Shown: positions 25,808 to 34,840 of the stretch, one piece after another
Position numbering within the stretch: position 1 is the first letter of the stretch
Layout of the letters: every line of letters begins with the position of its first letter
Assembly (NCBI RefSeq): GCF_001550065.1
Contig: NZ_LRUB01000017.1
Coordinates: 186,001-250,000, forward strand
Source: Kordiimonas lipolytica
GTDB lineage: Bacteria > Pseudomonadota > Alphaproteobacteria > Sphingomonadales > Kordiimonadaceae
Length of the DNA stretch: 64,000 nucleotides
Reading direction: 5' to 3'
Position numbers and translations under genes: made by a program
The notes under the pieces: model-generated
What the model saw: the letters and a program-made list of their open reading frames with translations, nothing else
What the model was told of the DNA's origin: nothing
Databases searched by the model: none

Positions 25808-26081
25808 ATGGTACAGCAGCTTTTTTTTGAAGATATAGCCATTGGCCAGAGCGAGTCGATCACAACAGCCGTTACGGCTGAAATGTTTGAGGCGTTTTCG
25901 GAAGTTTCCGGTGACGTTAATCCTTTGCACCTGTAAAAATTGGGGCACTGTCGTCGCAACGGTGGAAGTAACGTCTTTGGAAAAGAACCGGGTGTCTTCC
26001 AAAACCAATTGTATGGTAGGGGACAAAACAGTGGTGACGGGTGACGCATTGGTGTATGTCCCGAGCCGACCAGCCGCTTAA
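25808..26081 (+). pseudogene. Decayed MaoC-like dehydratase (internal deletion plus frameshift)
   Basis: After a strong AAGGAGG, the ATG at 25808 begins QLFFEDIAIGQSESITTAVT and reaches SGDVNPLHL, the start of the MaoC hydratase motif, then hits a stop at once. The expected continuation (a further D-x-x-Y-A and the F-G-x-x-I-A-H-G-M region) is absent. In another frame, the sequence resumes with WGTVVATVEVTSLEKNR and ends KTVVTGDALVYVPSRPAA, the C-terminal strands of the same fold. About 50-60 codons appear to be lost and the frame is shifted. Intact MaoC proteins (about 140 aa) hydrate enoyl-CoA. Confidence 0.75.
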
Positions 26082-26138
26082 ATTGCGGCAACTGAACAAC
26101 CGGGCCCCAGAAAACACAGCGGTCGGGTAGCAACGAGG

Positions 26139-27179
26139 ATGGTTCACACCATGCGCCTTCTGAGGCACATCAATGAGGTTGGCGCCGAGCATCGCGGCAA
26201 TGTTGTTGCGCTCGGCAATTTCGACGGCTTCCACCGGGGGCACCAGGTGGTCATCGGTGAAGCAGGGCGTCTGGCACGTGAGATGAAGCTGGGCCTTACG
26301 GTGGTGGTGACAGAACCTCACCCGGTCAGCTTTTTTGCTCCCAAGGCGCCGCCGTTTCGCCTGACCCCATTTCGTGAGCGGGCACAGCTTTTAGAACAGT
26401 TTGGCGTTGACCAACTTCTGGTTCTGCCTTTTGACAAGTCTCTGGCCGGCATGCCTGCCCAGGATTTTGTTACTGAAATTCTCCTGAAGGGCCTTGATAC
26501 CAAACATGTGTTCGTGGGCTATGACTACCGTTTCGGCAAGGGGCGCGGAGGCGGCACGGATGTGCTGGCCTGGATGGGAGAAATGGAAGGCTTTGGCCTC
26601 AGTGTCATCAAGCCTGTCACAGTTGGGCTCGAAGGCTATGCCGGAGAAGTCTATAGCTCTACCCTGGTTCGGCAGGCGCTGCAGGCCGGTGAGGCACGCA
26701 AAGCCGCCGCGCTTCTTGGGCACTGGTGGTCGATCAATGGCCGGGTAACGAAGGGCGATCAACGTGGCCGTACCATTGGATTTCCGACAGCCAATGTAGA
26801 GTTGGGGGAGAGCCTTCAGCCGAAATTGGGCGTCTACGCCGTGCGGGTGCATATCGAAGGCGATGATCGGGTAATCCACGGTGTTGCCAATGTCGGAAAA
26901 CGGCCGACTTTCGATAAACGTGATGTCCTTCTTGAAGTGCATATGTTTGACTTCGATGAAACCTTGTACGGCAAGCATTTGCGTGTCGAACTGGTCGCTT
27001 TCCTGCGTCCGGAACAGAAGTTCGAGGGGATTGAGGCGCTCAAGAATCAGATACACCGGGACAGCCGTGTGGCGAGGATTGTCCTGGCAGAGCCCGAAAA
27101 TGCCCGTGACCGCCTTGAGGCGCCAACACTTGATCGCTATCTCAACCTCTTTCCAGAGCCACATATCCGTGCCCGTTAG
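26139..27179 (+). CDS. ribF: Bifunctional riboflavin kinase / FAD synthetase
   Basis: The 346-aa protein has an N-terminal FMN adenylyltransferase domain with VVALGNFDGFHRGHQVVIGEA (the nucleotidyltransferase G-x-F-D-G-x-H-x-G-H motif), VGYDYRFGKGRGG and SSTLVRQAL. The C-terminal kinase domain shows INGRVTKGDQRGRTIGFPTANVEL. It makes FMN and then FAD from riboflavin. The start may be this ATG or the one at 26151 (MRLLRHIN); a GAGG abuts the first and lies 12 bases from the second. It sits upstream of the TerC-like gene and downstream of the decayed MaoC gene. Confidence 0.95.
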   Translation: MVHTMRLLRHINEVGAEHRGNVVALGNFDGFHRGHQVVIGEAGRLAREMKLGLTVVVTEPHPVSFFAPKAPPFRLTPFRERAQLLEQFGVDQLLVLPFDKSLAGMPAQDFVTEILLKGLDTKHVFVGYDYRFGKGRGGGTDVLAWMGEMEGFGLSVIKPVTVGLEGYAGEVYSSTLVRQALQAGEARKAAALLGHWWSINGRVTKGDQRGRTIGFPTANVELGESLQPKLGVYAVRVHIEGDDRVIHGVANVGKRPTFDKRDVLLEVHMFDFDETLYGKHLRVELVAFLRPEQKFEGIEALKNQIHRDSRVARIVLAEPENARDRLEAPTLDRYLNLFPEPHIRAR

Positions 27180-27215
27180 GGGTTTTGAAGCGCACAAATT
27201 CATACGGGGGACGCA

Positions 27216-27938
27216 ATGGAACTTCTACTTGATTATCACATTTGGGTCAGCTTTCTGACACTGACATCGCTCGAAATCATTCTGGGCATCGACAATGTGG
27301 TCTTCATTGCGTTGCTGGTAGGGCATTTGCCGGAAGGTCAGAGGAAACGGGCCCGCATGATTGGCCTGACACTGGCGCTCCTGATGCGAATTCTGCTTCT
27401 CCTGGGTGTTGCCTGGATTATCAGCCTGCAGACACCCTGGCTGACGCTCTTTGGCCAGGAGTTTTCCGGTAAGGATATCCTGATGCTCCTTGGGGGTGGA
27501 TTCCTGCTCTATAAAGGCACCAACAGTATTCACGACGAAGTAACGGGGGACTATAAGGCAGAGATCAAAGCCGCTACAGGCGGTATGGCTGCAGTGATTG
27601 CGCAGGTGGTGTTCATCGATATAATTTTTAGTTTCGATTCCGTAATGACTGCTGTGGGCATGACAAAAGTCATCCCAGTCATCATTGCTGCCATGACCAT
27701 CGCCATGCTGGTGATGATGTTCTCAAGCGGCTATATCGCCAGCTTCATCGAGCGTTTCCCTACGCTCAAGATTCTGGCGCTTAGCTTTATCATGCTCATT
27801 GGTGTGTTCCTTGTGGCGGAAGGGCTCGGCTTCCATGTGCCCAAAGGTTACATTTACTTCGCGATGGCCTATTCCCTGGGTGTTGAATGCCTCAACCTTC
27901 TCAGGCGCCGCCGCAAGCTGGCAAAGCAAGAAAGCTAG
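27216..27938 (+). CDS. TerC family integral membrane protein
   Basis: The 240-aa protein has about seven membrane helices and the TerC signature LTSLEIILGIDNVVFIALLVG, with acidic residues inside helix 1-2 (E and D in LEIILGIDN) and VFIDIIFSFDSVMTAVGM in the second half. The family is linked to metal-ion export (for example manganese) and to tellurite resistance. It starts 36 bp after ribF, so it is likely co-transcribed, and a terminator follows. The substrate is unknown here. Confidence 0.9.
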   Translation: MELLLDYHIWVSFLTLTSLEIILGIDNVVFIALLVGHLPEGQRKRARMIGLTLALLMRILLLLGVAWIISLQTPWLTLFGQEFSGKDILMLLGGGFLLYKGTNSIHDEVTGDYKAEIKAATGGMAAVIAQVVFIDIIFSFDSVMTAVGMTKVIPVIIAAMTIAMLVMMFSSGYIASFIERFPTLKILALSFIMLIGVFLVAEGLGFHVPKGYIYFAMAYSLGVECLNLLRRRRKLAKQES

Positions 27939-27961
27939 TTCAAACCGCAAATGCAAAAGTG

Positions 27962-27991
27962 GAAGCCTGGTGCCGGAAGGGGCCGGGCTTC
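27962..27991 (+). terminator. Terminator after the TerC-like gene
   Basis: GAAGCCTGG (27962-27970) pairs with CCGGGCTTC (27983-27991) with one G-U pair, followed by TTTGT. Confidence 0.6.
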
Positions 27992-28084
27992 TTTGTGCCT
28001 GTGGTTCACAGAGGCCTCCTGTTTCCGTTTCTATTCAAAAGCGCCGCCCTCTTGGCGGCTTGACCAGGATCAGGGAGAGCGGAA

Positions 28085-29341
28085 ATGATTATCACCTTCA
28101 ATGGCGAAGATGCGGTACCAGCCTACGGCCCAGGGACAGAGGGCAACCCACCAACAGCTGCCCAAAGTCGGACCAATGTTGTCAACGCGGTCAATACGGC
28201 GATCAGCAACCGGATCAAGGCGGTGGGCGATGTCGCGAACGTCCAGGTGATTGATGTTTTCGGTGACCTGAAAGGGGCCGAGCTCCTGAACAGGGGGGAG
28301 CCGGAGCAACTGATATTCACGCAGTTGAATTATTTTTTCCGCGCCTCGACAGATGTGTCAGGACTTGCGCCTTTGCAGGGCGTTGAAGGATTGGCCGATG
28401 GTGGCCGTCGCAGGTCGATTGGACTGACTTCGTCGAGCTTGCAGCGAAGCCAGCTGACTTTTGCCGACTTCAATACAATCATTGAGATTGGCACTTTCTA
28501 TTCGGTGGCCCGCCGTGGTGCCAGCCACAAGAAATACGGTACTCGGATTGTGGGTTTCTATTTCAAGGGCACGAACAATGACGGCCAGTTACTGCGACTG
28601 TATCTGCCCGATGATTGCGGCCGTATGAGGCCCATTCAGCAGCTGGTTGACCCAACAGTTGAGGATATTGAGGGTGAACTGGTGGGGATCAATACAGGCA
28701 GCGACTATCAGGTTGGTATCTTTAAAACGCCGCTATCTCTCAAGCTTCGCGATGGGCTCGATATCTGGCGCAACATTATCAATATCGGCGCGACAAGCTT
28801 CTCAGGTGATTCCAGCAAATATCTGGACAGCTTCGGCATGGTCACCAGCTTGACCCCTACGGGCAACTACATCGATGCCGGGTCAACGAGCGAAGTGATC
28901 TTTGCCTTGGACTTCGAGCTTGTGGATCGAGACGGGGAGGGCCCTTTTGGGACTTACGAAATGGATTTCCAGTCCTCCAACACAAACAGGAATCTTCTGG
29001 TGGACCAGCAGGGCAAGGAACGCACCTGGAGCATTCCGTCCGTGTCCGCGCTGGATGTCGAAATCGGAAGCCCTTTTTCGCAAAAAACAACCCATACCCG
29101 TACGCGCCAGCAGGAGTCCTCGGGCCAGAAGCAGATTCTGGAGAAACTGATCCAGAACCTGCCCGCCAAATATTACAAGCTCGTCAACTTTACCGGCACG
29201 GAAGTGGGTAGTGTTGATGCTGCAATCTGGGTGACAGACAACCTAGACCGCAAAACCAAGATCACGGTGCCTCTTGGTAAGAAGCTGCTGCTTGTTGAAG
29301 AAGAGGTCGAAGTGGTACAGGCCATTATTGATGCCATCTAG
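28085..29341 (+). CDS. Unrecognised 418-aa protein
   Basis: I do not recognise this protein. It has no signal peptide and no transmembrane helix. It begins MIITFNGEDAVPAYGPGTEG, is mixed in secondary-structure character, and has an acidic C-terminus (LLLVEEEVEVVQAIIDAI). A glycine- and serine-containing region in the middle (INIGATSFSGDSSKY) and a stretch of basic residues (RRGASHKKYG) are visible. A GGGAG lies about ten bases before the ATG. It lies about 100 bp upstream of the first of two atypical receiver genes, in the same direction. Whether it works with them is unknown. Confidence 0.7.
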   Translation: MIITFNGEDAVPAYGPGTEGNPPTAAQSRTNVVNAVNTAISNRIKAVGDVANVQVIDVFGDLKGAELLNRGEPEQLIFTQLNYFFRASTDVSGLAPLQGVEGLADGGRRRSIGLTSSSLQRSQLTFADFNTIIEIGTFYSVARRGASHKKYGTRIVGFYFKGTNNDGQLLRLYLPDDCGRMRPIQQLVDPTVEDIEGELVGINTGSDYQVGIFKTPLSLKLRDGLDIWRNIINIGATSFSGDSSKYLDSFGMVTSLTPTGNYIDAGSTSEVIFALDFELVDRDGEGPFGTYEMDFQSSNTNRNLLVDQQGKERTWSIPSVSALDVEIGSPFSQKTTHTRTRQQESSGQKQILEKLIQNLPAKYYKLVNFTGTEVGSVDAAIWVTDNLDRKTKITVPLGKKLLLVEEEVEVVQAIIDAI

Positions 29342-29432
29342 CGCCGGGGTGCCCGCGCTATTTGGTGGTGCTGTTCAACGTGATTAACGCACCTTTAATC
29401 ATGGCACCTTAGGCTGGTCGTGAAACCACTTT

Positions 29433-29447
29433 GGAGGTGACGCGATT
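29433..29447 (+). promoter_or_regulatory. Strong Shine-Dalgarno followed by an ATT start codon
   Basis: GGAGGTGA (29433-29440) is an 8-base match to the anti-Shine-Dalgarno. Seven bases after GGAGG comes ATT (29445-29447), in frame with the receiver-like gene. There is no in-frame ATG, GTG or TTG until 29487, which has no binding site. Confidence 0.6.
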
Positions 29448-29990
29448 AGCGGTCCAATAGACAGTCTGGCCAATCTTCATGTCTTAATGGCGCTTGGGAA
29501 CGCTCAAGCGGCTGCAAGCCTGAAAGATATCCTGCTCAGGCGGCGGGTGGGCGTCTTTACGCCCGCCAATAACCGCGACGCGGTGGAGATGATGCTGGAT
29601 CATAGCTATAATATGCTGGTGATCGACGAGCATTTCCCTGACCTGGGGGGCATAGATTTCTGCCGGTTCCTCCGCCTGACCAACAGCCCGATGGCTGTGG
29701 CGCCGGTTATTTTCGGCATTCATGAGCCGAACCAGAAAAAGGTGATTGCGGCTCGGGATGCCGGAGCCACCAAGATTGCAGTGATGCCATTCTCCGGCGC
29801 TAGCCTGATCAAGGCAATGGAGGATGCGGCAAATGATCCGCGTCCCATTATCCAGGACACCAGCTATAATGGGCCGGATCGCCGGACCCGGAGTGTGCCA
29901 CCCCCAGGTGGTGTTGACCGTCGCTCGAAAACGCCGACTTCAATCGACCGGGCCACCCAAATGAAGATTCTCCGTGGCGTGAAGAGCTGA
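29445..29990 (+). CDS. Atypical receiver-domain protein with C-terminal GPDRR tail (paralog 1)
   Basis: With the ATT start the product is 181 aa, close to its 177-aa paralog, and the first strand (NLHVLMALGNAQAA) aligns with that paralog's LRVLIAMANGQAA. Starting at the first ATG (29487, 167 aa) would cut this strand. The fold is CheY-like, with the phospho-acceptor Asp61 kept (VIDEHFPDLGGIDFCRF). The acidic pair of strand 1, the Thr/Ser of strand 4 and the Lys of strand 5 (AVMPFSGASL has Met) are missing. The tail contains YNGPDRRTR. It may be a phosphorylation-independent regulator. Confidence 0.78.
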   Translation: MSGPIDSLANLHVLMALGNAQAAASLKDILLRRRVGVFTPANNRDAVEMMLDHSYNMLVIDEHFPDLGGIDFCRFLRLTNSPMAVAPVIFGIHEPNQKKVIAARDAGATKIAVMPFSGASLIKAMEDAANDPRPIIQDTSYNGPDRRTRSVPPPGGVDRRSKTPTSIDRATQMKILRGVKS

Positions 29991-30097
29991 TCCCGGCAAG
30001 TCCATTAATGAAAATTATAAGCCGCGCTTGAGTTAGCTGCCTGCGTCTTATATGACGAAAGACGTCAAACATATAAGTCTGTCTGGGAGGGCCGCGC

Positions 30098-30631
30098 GTG
30101 AGGCTGGGCGAGAAATCCGATCTTCGAGTGCTGATCGCTATGGCCAATGGCCAGGCTGCCATTGGTGCGCGGGCTGTGTTCAAGGAACAAGGGGCCATAA
30201 GCTATCAGGTTGCTGAAAACAATCGCGATGCCATGGAAAAGATGAAAGCGGAACAGTTCAACCTTCTGCTAATTGAAGACACTTTCCCTGACATAGGCGG
30301 CATCGATTTCTGCCGTTTTATCCGCATGATGAATGCGCCAATCTCTGTTGCGCCCATCATATATGCGCTTAAGGACCCGGACCGTGAAAGCGTCCATCAG
30401 GCGCGTGATGCAGGTGTCAACAAAATGGTGGTGATGCCTTTCACCACGGCAAGCCTGGTGAAGAATCTGGAAGATATCCTGTCGCACCCAAAGCCCTTCA
30501 TTCGTGTGACAGGCTATTATGGCCCTGATCGCCGTGTGGGTGGGGGAAGCTATTCCGGGCCCGAGCGCCGGAAGAAGCAGCAAGGTGTTTTCCCGGTTGC
30601 CAACCAGAAAAAGGTCTTCAAGGGGCTTTAA
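30098..30631 (+). CDS. Atypical receiver-domain protein with Glu at the phospho-site (paralog 2)
   Basis: The 177-aa protein begins at a GTG. It is clearly homologous to the gene just upstream, sharing NNRDA, FPDIGGIDFCRF and ARDAG. At the phospho-acceptor position it has Glu60 (LLLIEDTFP) rather than Asp, which could mimic the phosphorylated state, and Met replaces the strand-5 Lys (VVMPFTTASL). The acidic pair is absent too. The tail has two related motifs, YYGPDRR and YSGPERR, and is basic (KKQQG). It is separated from paralog 1 by about 107 bp. Confidence 0.8.
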   Translation: MRLGEKSDLRVLIAMANGQAAIGARAVFKEQGAISYQVAENNRDAMEKMKAEQFNLLLIEDTFPDIGGIDFCRFIRMMNAPISVAPIIYALKDPDRESVHQARDAGVNKMVVMPFTTASLVKNLEDILSHPKPFIRVTGYYGPDRRVGGGSYSGPERRKKQQGVFPVANQKKVFKGL

Positions 30632-30856
30632 AAGACCGCCTTTCCGCTCGACACTTCCGGTCAAGATTGATAAAAGTGCGGCCATGCAAACCCACAGTAA
30701 ATATGGCTGGCCTCGCGCTGGCATCATTATTCGAATTACTGGCCCGGCGCTAATAGACTAGCGACCGGGGTTTTAAGTTTACACATTTTCCAGAATTCAA
30801 TTGGGTGCGACGCAATTTCAAGGCGGCCCCATTTATCAAGAGCGAGACAAACAGTC

Positions 30857-33709
30857 ATGTCTGCCGACAATAGTGAAAAGCGCGATTATCGCGATACCGT
30901 CTTCCTGCCGAAAACAGATTTCCCCATGCGCGCGGGCCTGCCGCAGCGCGAGCCAGAGTTTCTGAAGCGCTGGGAAAAAGATGCCATCTACAAGACCCTG
31001 CGCGAGGACGCGAAGGGCCGCGACAAGTTCGTGCTGCATGATGGCCCTCCGTATGCCAATGGCAACATCCATATCGGCCACGCGATGAACAAGATCCTCA
31101 AGGACGTGATCGTCAAGTCGCAGCAGATGCAGGGCAAGGATGCCCCGTATGTGCCCGGCTGGGATTGCCACGGACTGCCGATCGAATGGAAGATCGAGGA
31201 AAAATACCGCAAGAAAAAGAAAAACAAGGACGATGTGGACCCTGTTGAGTTCCGCAAGGAATGCCGCGCCTTCGCCGACGAGTGGATCGATGTGCAGCGC
31301 GAAGAGTTCAAGCGTCTTGGCATCTTCGGCAACTGGGAAAAGCCCTACCTGACGATGGACTTTGACGCAGAAGCGCAGATCGTTGAAGAACTTCTGAAGT
31401 TTTCAACCTCTGGCGCGCTCTACCGCGGTTCCAAACCGGTGATGTGGTCGCCAGTTGAGAAAACAGCACTAGCGGAAGCTGAGGTCGAATACCACGACCA
31501 TACAAGCGTGCAGATCGATGTGGCTTTTCCATTCCTTAAAGCGACACACGAGGATCTTGAGGGTGCGCGGGTTGTTATCTGGACCACCACCCCTTGGACC
31601 ATCCCGGCAAACCGTGCTGTCTGCTATGGTCCCGATATCGACTATGTGGTGGTCGAAGCCACAGAAGTGGGCGAGGGCGCCCTGATGGCGGAAGGTGACC
31701 GTGTTGTCGTTGCCGAAGCTCTGCTTCTGGATTTCGTCAAGCGTGCGGGCATTGAGAACTATCTTGTGATCAGCCACCTGAAGGGCAGCGCCTTTGAGGG
31801 CGCTATCCTCGCGCACCCATGGCGCGGTCACAAAGACGGCAACCGGGGTTATGACTTTGATGTGCCGATGCTGCCGGGCGACCATGTAACCACCGAGGCT
31901 GGTACCGGTTTCGTGCACACAGCCCCTGGCCATGGTGACGACGACTATCAGGTTGCCCATGTGAAGTTCGGTATTGAAGTGCCTTACACGGTCGACGAAA
32001 GCGGGTGCTATTATGAGCATGTTCCGCTGGTGGCAGGCGAGCATGTCTATAAGGTTGCCGAAAAGGTATGTGAGCTGCTTACTGATGCCAGCGCGCTGAT
32101 GGCGAAAGGCCATCTGACGCACAGCTACCCACACAGTTGGCGCTCCAAGGCACCGCTGATTTTCCGCAATACGCCGCAATGGTTCATCTCCATGGAGAAA
32201 ACGGACCTACGCGCAAAGGCGCTTCAAGGCATTGAAGATACCAACTGGTACCCTGCCATTTCCAAGAACCGCATCAGGGCCATGGTTGCGGACCGGCCTG
32301 ATTGGGTAATCTCGCGCCAGCGGGCCTGGGGCGTGCCGATCACAGTCTTCGTGAACAAGGCGACCGGCGAGCTGCTACAGGACGCAGATGTCAATGCCCG
32401 CATCATTGCCGCCGTCAAGGAAGGTGGCGCGGATGCATGGGTTGCTGTACCAGCGCAGGAGTTCCTGGGCGACAAATATGACGCCGAAGATTTTGAGCAG
32501 GTGCACGATATCCTGGATGTTTGGTTCGATAGTGGTTCGACGCACGCGTTCGTCTGCGAACAGCGTGAGGAGTTGCAGAGCCCAGCGGACCTGTATTTGG
32601 AAGGGTCAGACCAGCACCGCGGTTGGTTCCAGTCGAGCCTTCTTGAAAGCTGCGGTACGCGTGGCCATGCGCCTTACAAGAATGTTCTGACCCACGGCTT
32701 CACCATGGACGGCGAAGGCCGCAAAATGTCCAAGTCGCTCGGTAACACCGTGGCGCCACAGAAAATCATCCAGCAATATGGTGCAGATATCCTGCGTCTT
32801 TGGGTGACGTCGGTGAACTATATGGAAGATGTGCGCATCGGCGACCAGATCATCCAGGGGCAGGTAGATGCCTACAGGAAGATCCGCAATACCATGCGCT
32901 ATCTGCTGGGCAATCTTGACGGCTTCACGGAAGAAGAGCGGCTGCCGGCAGCCCAGATGCCAGAACTTGAGCGGTATGTGCTGCATCGCCTGGCGGAGAT
33001 TGACGCCCTGATCCGGGATCGTGCGAACCATTTCGATTACAACCCGATTTTCCAGGCGCTCTATCAGTTCTGTATCGTTGAGCTCTCAAGCTTCTATTTC
33101 GACATCCGCAAAGACGCGCTTTACTGCGATGCAGCGAACAGCAGTCGTCGCCGCGCTGTGCGCACGGTGCTGGATGAAGTCTTCATGCGTCTTACTACCT
33201 GGTTCGCGCCGATCCTTGCCTTCACGGCCGAGGAAGTCTGGCTGTCCAGGTTCGGAGATGACGCCCAGAGCGTGCACCGTCAGATGTGGCCTGAAACACC
33301 AGCCGACTGGAAAAACGACGCACTGGCAGAGAAATGGACCATGATCCGCCGCTTGCGCCGTGTGGTCACTGGTGCGCTTGAACTGGACCGCCGTGAGAAA
33401 CGTATCGGCTCCAGTCTGCAGGCGGATGTGGCCGTTTATGTGGCCGACCACGCTTATGTGGACGCACTGGCGGGTCTTGACCTCGGGGAGCTGATGATCA
33501 CTTCCTCAGGCCGCATCATTGAGGCAGATGCCCCAGAGGGTGCCTTTACCCTCGAGGATGTCAAAGGGGTTGCCGTGGTAACGGCGGCTGCAAGTGGTGA
33601 CAAATGCGAGCGCTGCTGGGTGGTGTCCGAAGAAGTATCCGCCCACGGTGAGCTGTGCAACCGCTGTGCGGATGCTGTAGCAGGGCTTGATGCCCAGGCT
33701 GCGGGCTAA
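30857..33709 (+). CDS. ileS: Isoleucyl-tRNA synthetase
   Basis: The 950-aa class I synthetase shows the HIGH motif in [16 protein letters not shown] (about residue 72) and KMSKS in [12 protein letters not shown] (about 622). The editing domain (about 210-420) has [13 protein letters not shown]. The C-terminal zinc finger is [25 protein letters not shown]. It charges tRNA-Ile with isoleucine and edits valine. The length and zinc site fit the eubacterial IleS1 type. The lspA start lies eight bases after its stop. Confidence 0.97.
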   Translation: MSADNSEKRDYRDTVFLPKTDFPMRAGLPQREPEFLKRWEKDAIYKTLREDAKGRDKFVLHDGPPYANGNIHIGHAMNKILKDVIVKSQQMQGKDAPYVPGWDCHGLPIEWKIEEKYRKKKKNKDDVDPVEFRKECRAFADEWIDVQREEFKRLGIFGNWEKPYLTMDFDAEAQIVEELLKFSTSGALYRGSKPVMWSPVEKTALAEAEVEYHDHTSVQIDVAFPFLKATHEDLEGARVVIWTTTPWTIPANRAVCYGPDIDYVVVEATEVGEGALMAEGDRVVVAEALLLDFVKRAGIENYLVISHLKGSAFEGAILAHPWRGHKDGNRGYDFDVPMLPGDHVTTEAGTGFVHTAPGHGDDDYQVAHVKFGIEVPYTVDESGCYYEHVPLVAGEHVYKVAEKVCELLTDASALMAKGHLTHSYPHSWRSKAPLIFRNTPQWFISMEKTDLRAKALQGIEDTNWYPAISKNRIRAMVADRPDWVISRQRAWGVPITVFVNKATGELLQDADVNARIIAAVKEGGADAWVAVPAQEFLGDKYDAEDFEQVHDILDVWFDSGSTHAFVCEQREELQSPADLYLEGSDQHRGWFQSSLLESCGTRGHAPYKNVLTHGFTMDGEGRKMSKSLGNTVAPQKIIQQYGADILRLWVTSVNYMEDVRIGDQIIQGQVDAYRKIRNTMRYLLGNLDGFTEEERLPAAQMPELERYVLHRLAEIDALIRDRANHFDYNPIFQALYQFCIVELSSFYFDIRKDALYCDAANSSRRRAVRTVLDEVFMRLTTWFAPILAFTAEEVWLSRFGDDAQSVHRQMWPETPADWKNDALAEKWTMIRRLRRVVTGALELDRREKRIGSSLQADVAVYVADHAYVDALAGLDLGELMITSSGRIIEADAPEGAFTLEDVKGVAVVTAAASGDKCERCWVVSEEVSAHGELCNRCADAVAGLDAQAAG

Positions 33710-33717
33710 TCACCCTG

Positions 33718-34251
33718 ATGGCGGGGCCATATTTCAGAAAAGGGCTTTTGGCGGCTGCGGGTTTGCTTGTGGCCGACCAGCTCTCGAAATGGTGGATTCT
33801 CGAAGGCCTCCGTTTGCCAGAGAAAGGCAGTATTGAGCTGCTGCCTTTCCTGAATTTCTCCATGGTCTGGAACCGTGGCATTTCAATGGGTATCCCGCTT
33901 GGCGAATCCCTTGGGAGATGGGGCATCATTGTTCTGACCGGGCTAATCAGCCTGTGGGTGGCGAAATGGCTGTTTGATACGGCCAAGAAAGTGGAAGCCT
34001 GGGGGCTCGCGTTGATCCTGGGCGGCGCCATTGGCAACATCATTGACCGCTTCCTGCATGGTGCCGTGGTGGACTTTGTGCACCTGCATGCGTTGGGCTA
34101 CAGCTTCTATGTTTTCAATGTGGCGGACGCGGCAATTACCATTGGTGTGGTGCTTCTGCTTATTGATGGGTTGCGGCCAGACAAGAAAGGCCCTAAAAAT
34201 GCCCAAAAGGTCGGCGACAGTACGGCCGACCACAAAGGAGAGAGTTCATGA
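33718..34251 (+). CDS. lspA: Lipoprotein signal peptidase (signal peptidase II)
   Basis: The 177-aa protein has four transmembrane helices and the family motifs VADQLSKWW, VWNRGISMGIP (usually N-x-G-A-A-F), GGAIGNIIDRFLHGAVVDFVHL and YVFNVADAAITIG. The two catalytic Asp residues are in IIDR and NVADAAI. It cuts the signal peptide of diacylglyceryl-modified prolipoproteins in the inner membrane. It starts eight bases after ileS, and its stop overlaps the start of the DUF3035 lipoprotein gene by four bases, so the three genes form one operon. Confidence 0.96.
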   Translation: MAGPYFRKGLLAAAGLLVADQLSKWWILEGLRLPEKGSIELLPFLNFSMVWNRGISMGIPLGESLGRWGIIVLTGLISLWVAKWLFDTAKKVEAWGLALILGGAIGNIIDRFLHGAVVDFVHLHALGYSFYVFNVADAAITIGVVLLLIDGLRPDKKGPKNAQKVGDSTADHKGESS

Positions 34252-34673
34252 ACCTCAAGTCTGTTTTGTTTATCGGTGCGGCTGCCCTGACGCTTGCGGC
34301 ATGCGGTGGCGGTAAAAACAGCCCCGACGAGTTTGAAGTTGTCAGCCGTGCGCCGCTTGTGGTGCCGCCGGAAGCAGACCTGTCGCCGCCACGTCCGGGT
34401 GAGCCGAACGCTCAGACGATTGATGCCAGCGGCCAGGCTTACGAAGCGCTGTTCCCAGGTAAGAAATTCAAGCGGTCTGAGCCAAAGTCTGACTCTGAGC
34501 GTGATCTCTTGTCCCGCGTTGGCCCAAGCGAGCCGGACGTGCGCTCCAATGTTGGCCAGAAGGACCTGGCTGTCGTGAAGAAAACTCTCCTGCTGGCGGA
34601 TATTCTTGACGCCGAAGAGCGTGAGTTCCGGACCGACAATGTGTCTGTACGCCGGGTGTCTTCTGGCAGCTGA
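34248..34673 (+). CDS. DUF3035 family lipoprotein (possibly BamF-like)
   Basis: The 141-aa protein has a lipoprotein signal with the lipobox LAAC (cleavage before Cys19) and a proline-rich start of the mature part (APLVVPPEADLSPPRPGEP). The region VVPPEADLSPPRPGE is typical of DUF3035, a family that follows lspA in many alphaproteobacteria. I recall DUF3035 being linked to the BamF subunit of the Caulobacter outer-membrane assembly machine, but I am not certain. Its own processing would use the lspA product encoded just upstream. A strong terminator follows. Confidence 0.75.
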   Translation: MNLKSVLFIGAAALTLAACGGGKNSPDEFEVVSRAPLVVPPEADLSPPRPGEPNAQTIDASGQAYEALFPGKKFKRSEPKSDSERDLLSRVGPSEPDVRSNVGQKDLAVVKKTLLLADILDAEEREFRTDNVSVRRVSSGS

Positions 34674-34695
34674 AACTAGCGCTATAGAGTATGGG

Positions 34696-34728
34696 AAAGC
34701 CGCAGGCGTTGATGCTGCGGCTTTTTTT
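34696..34728 (+). terminator. Terminator of the ileS-lspA-DUF3035 operon
   Basis: AAAGCCGCAG (34696-34705) pairs perfectly with CTGCGGCTTT (34715-34724), and the T run continues to 34728. Confidence 0.9.
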
Positions 34729-34840
34729 GTGCCTGCTCTCCTGGCTGAACGCCTCGTCCATCCTCAACCAAAATGCTATGCGCATTTGGCACGCCCGTTG
34801 CTTATAGAATCGCGCCGGTTGCGTTACGAGGACAAGTGAT

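Noticed and set aside
27180..27215. Possible metal-responsive riboswitch before the TerC-like gene
   Set aside because: The gap after ribF is only 36 bp, too short for a yybP-ykoY-type element.
29487..29489. ATG at 29487 as the start of the first atypical receiver
   Set aside because: It has no Shine-Dalgarno and would remove the first beta strand, which is conserved with the paralog. An ATT with a strong site lies upstream.
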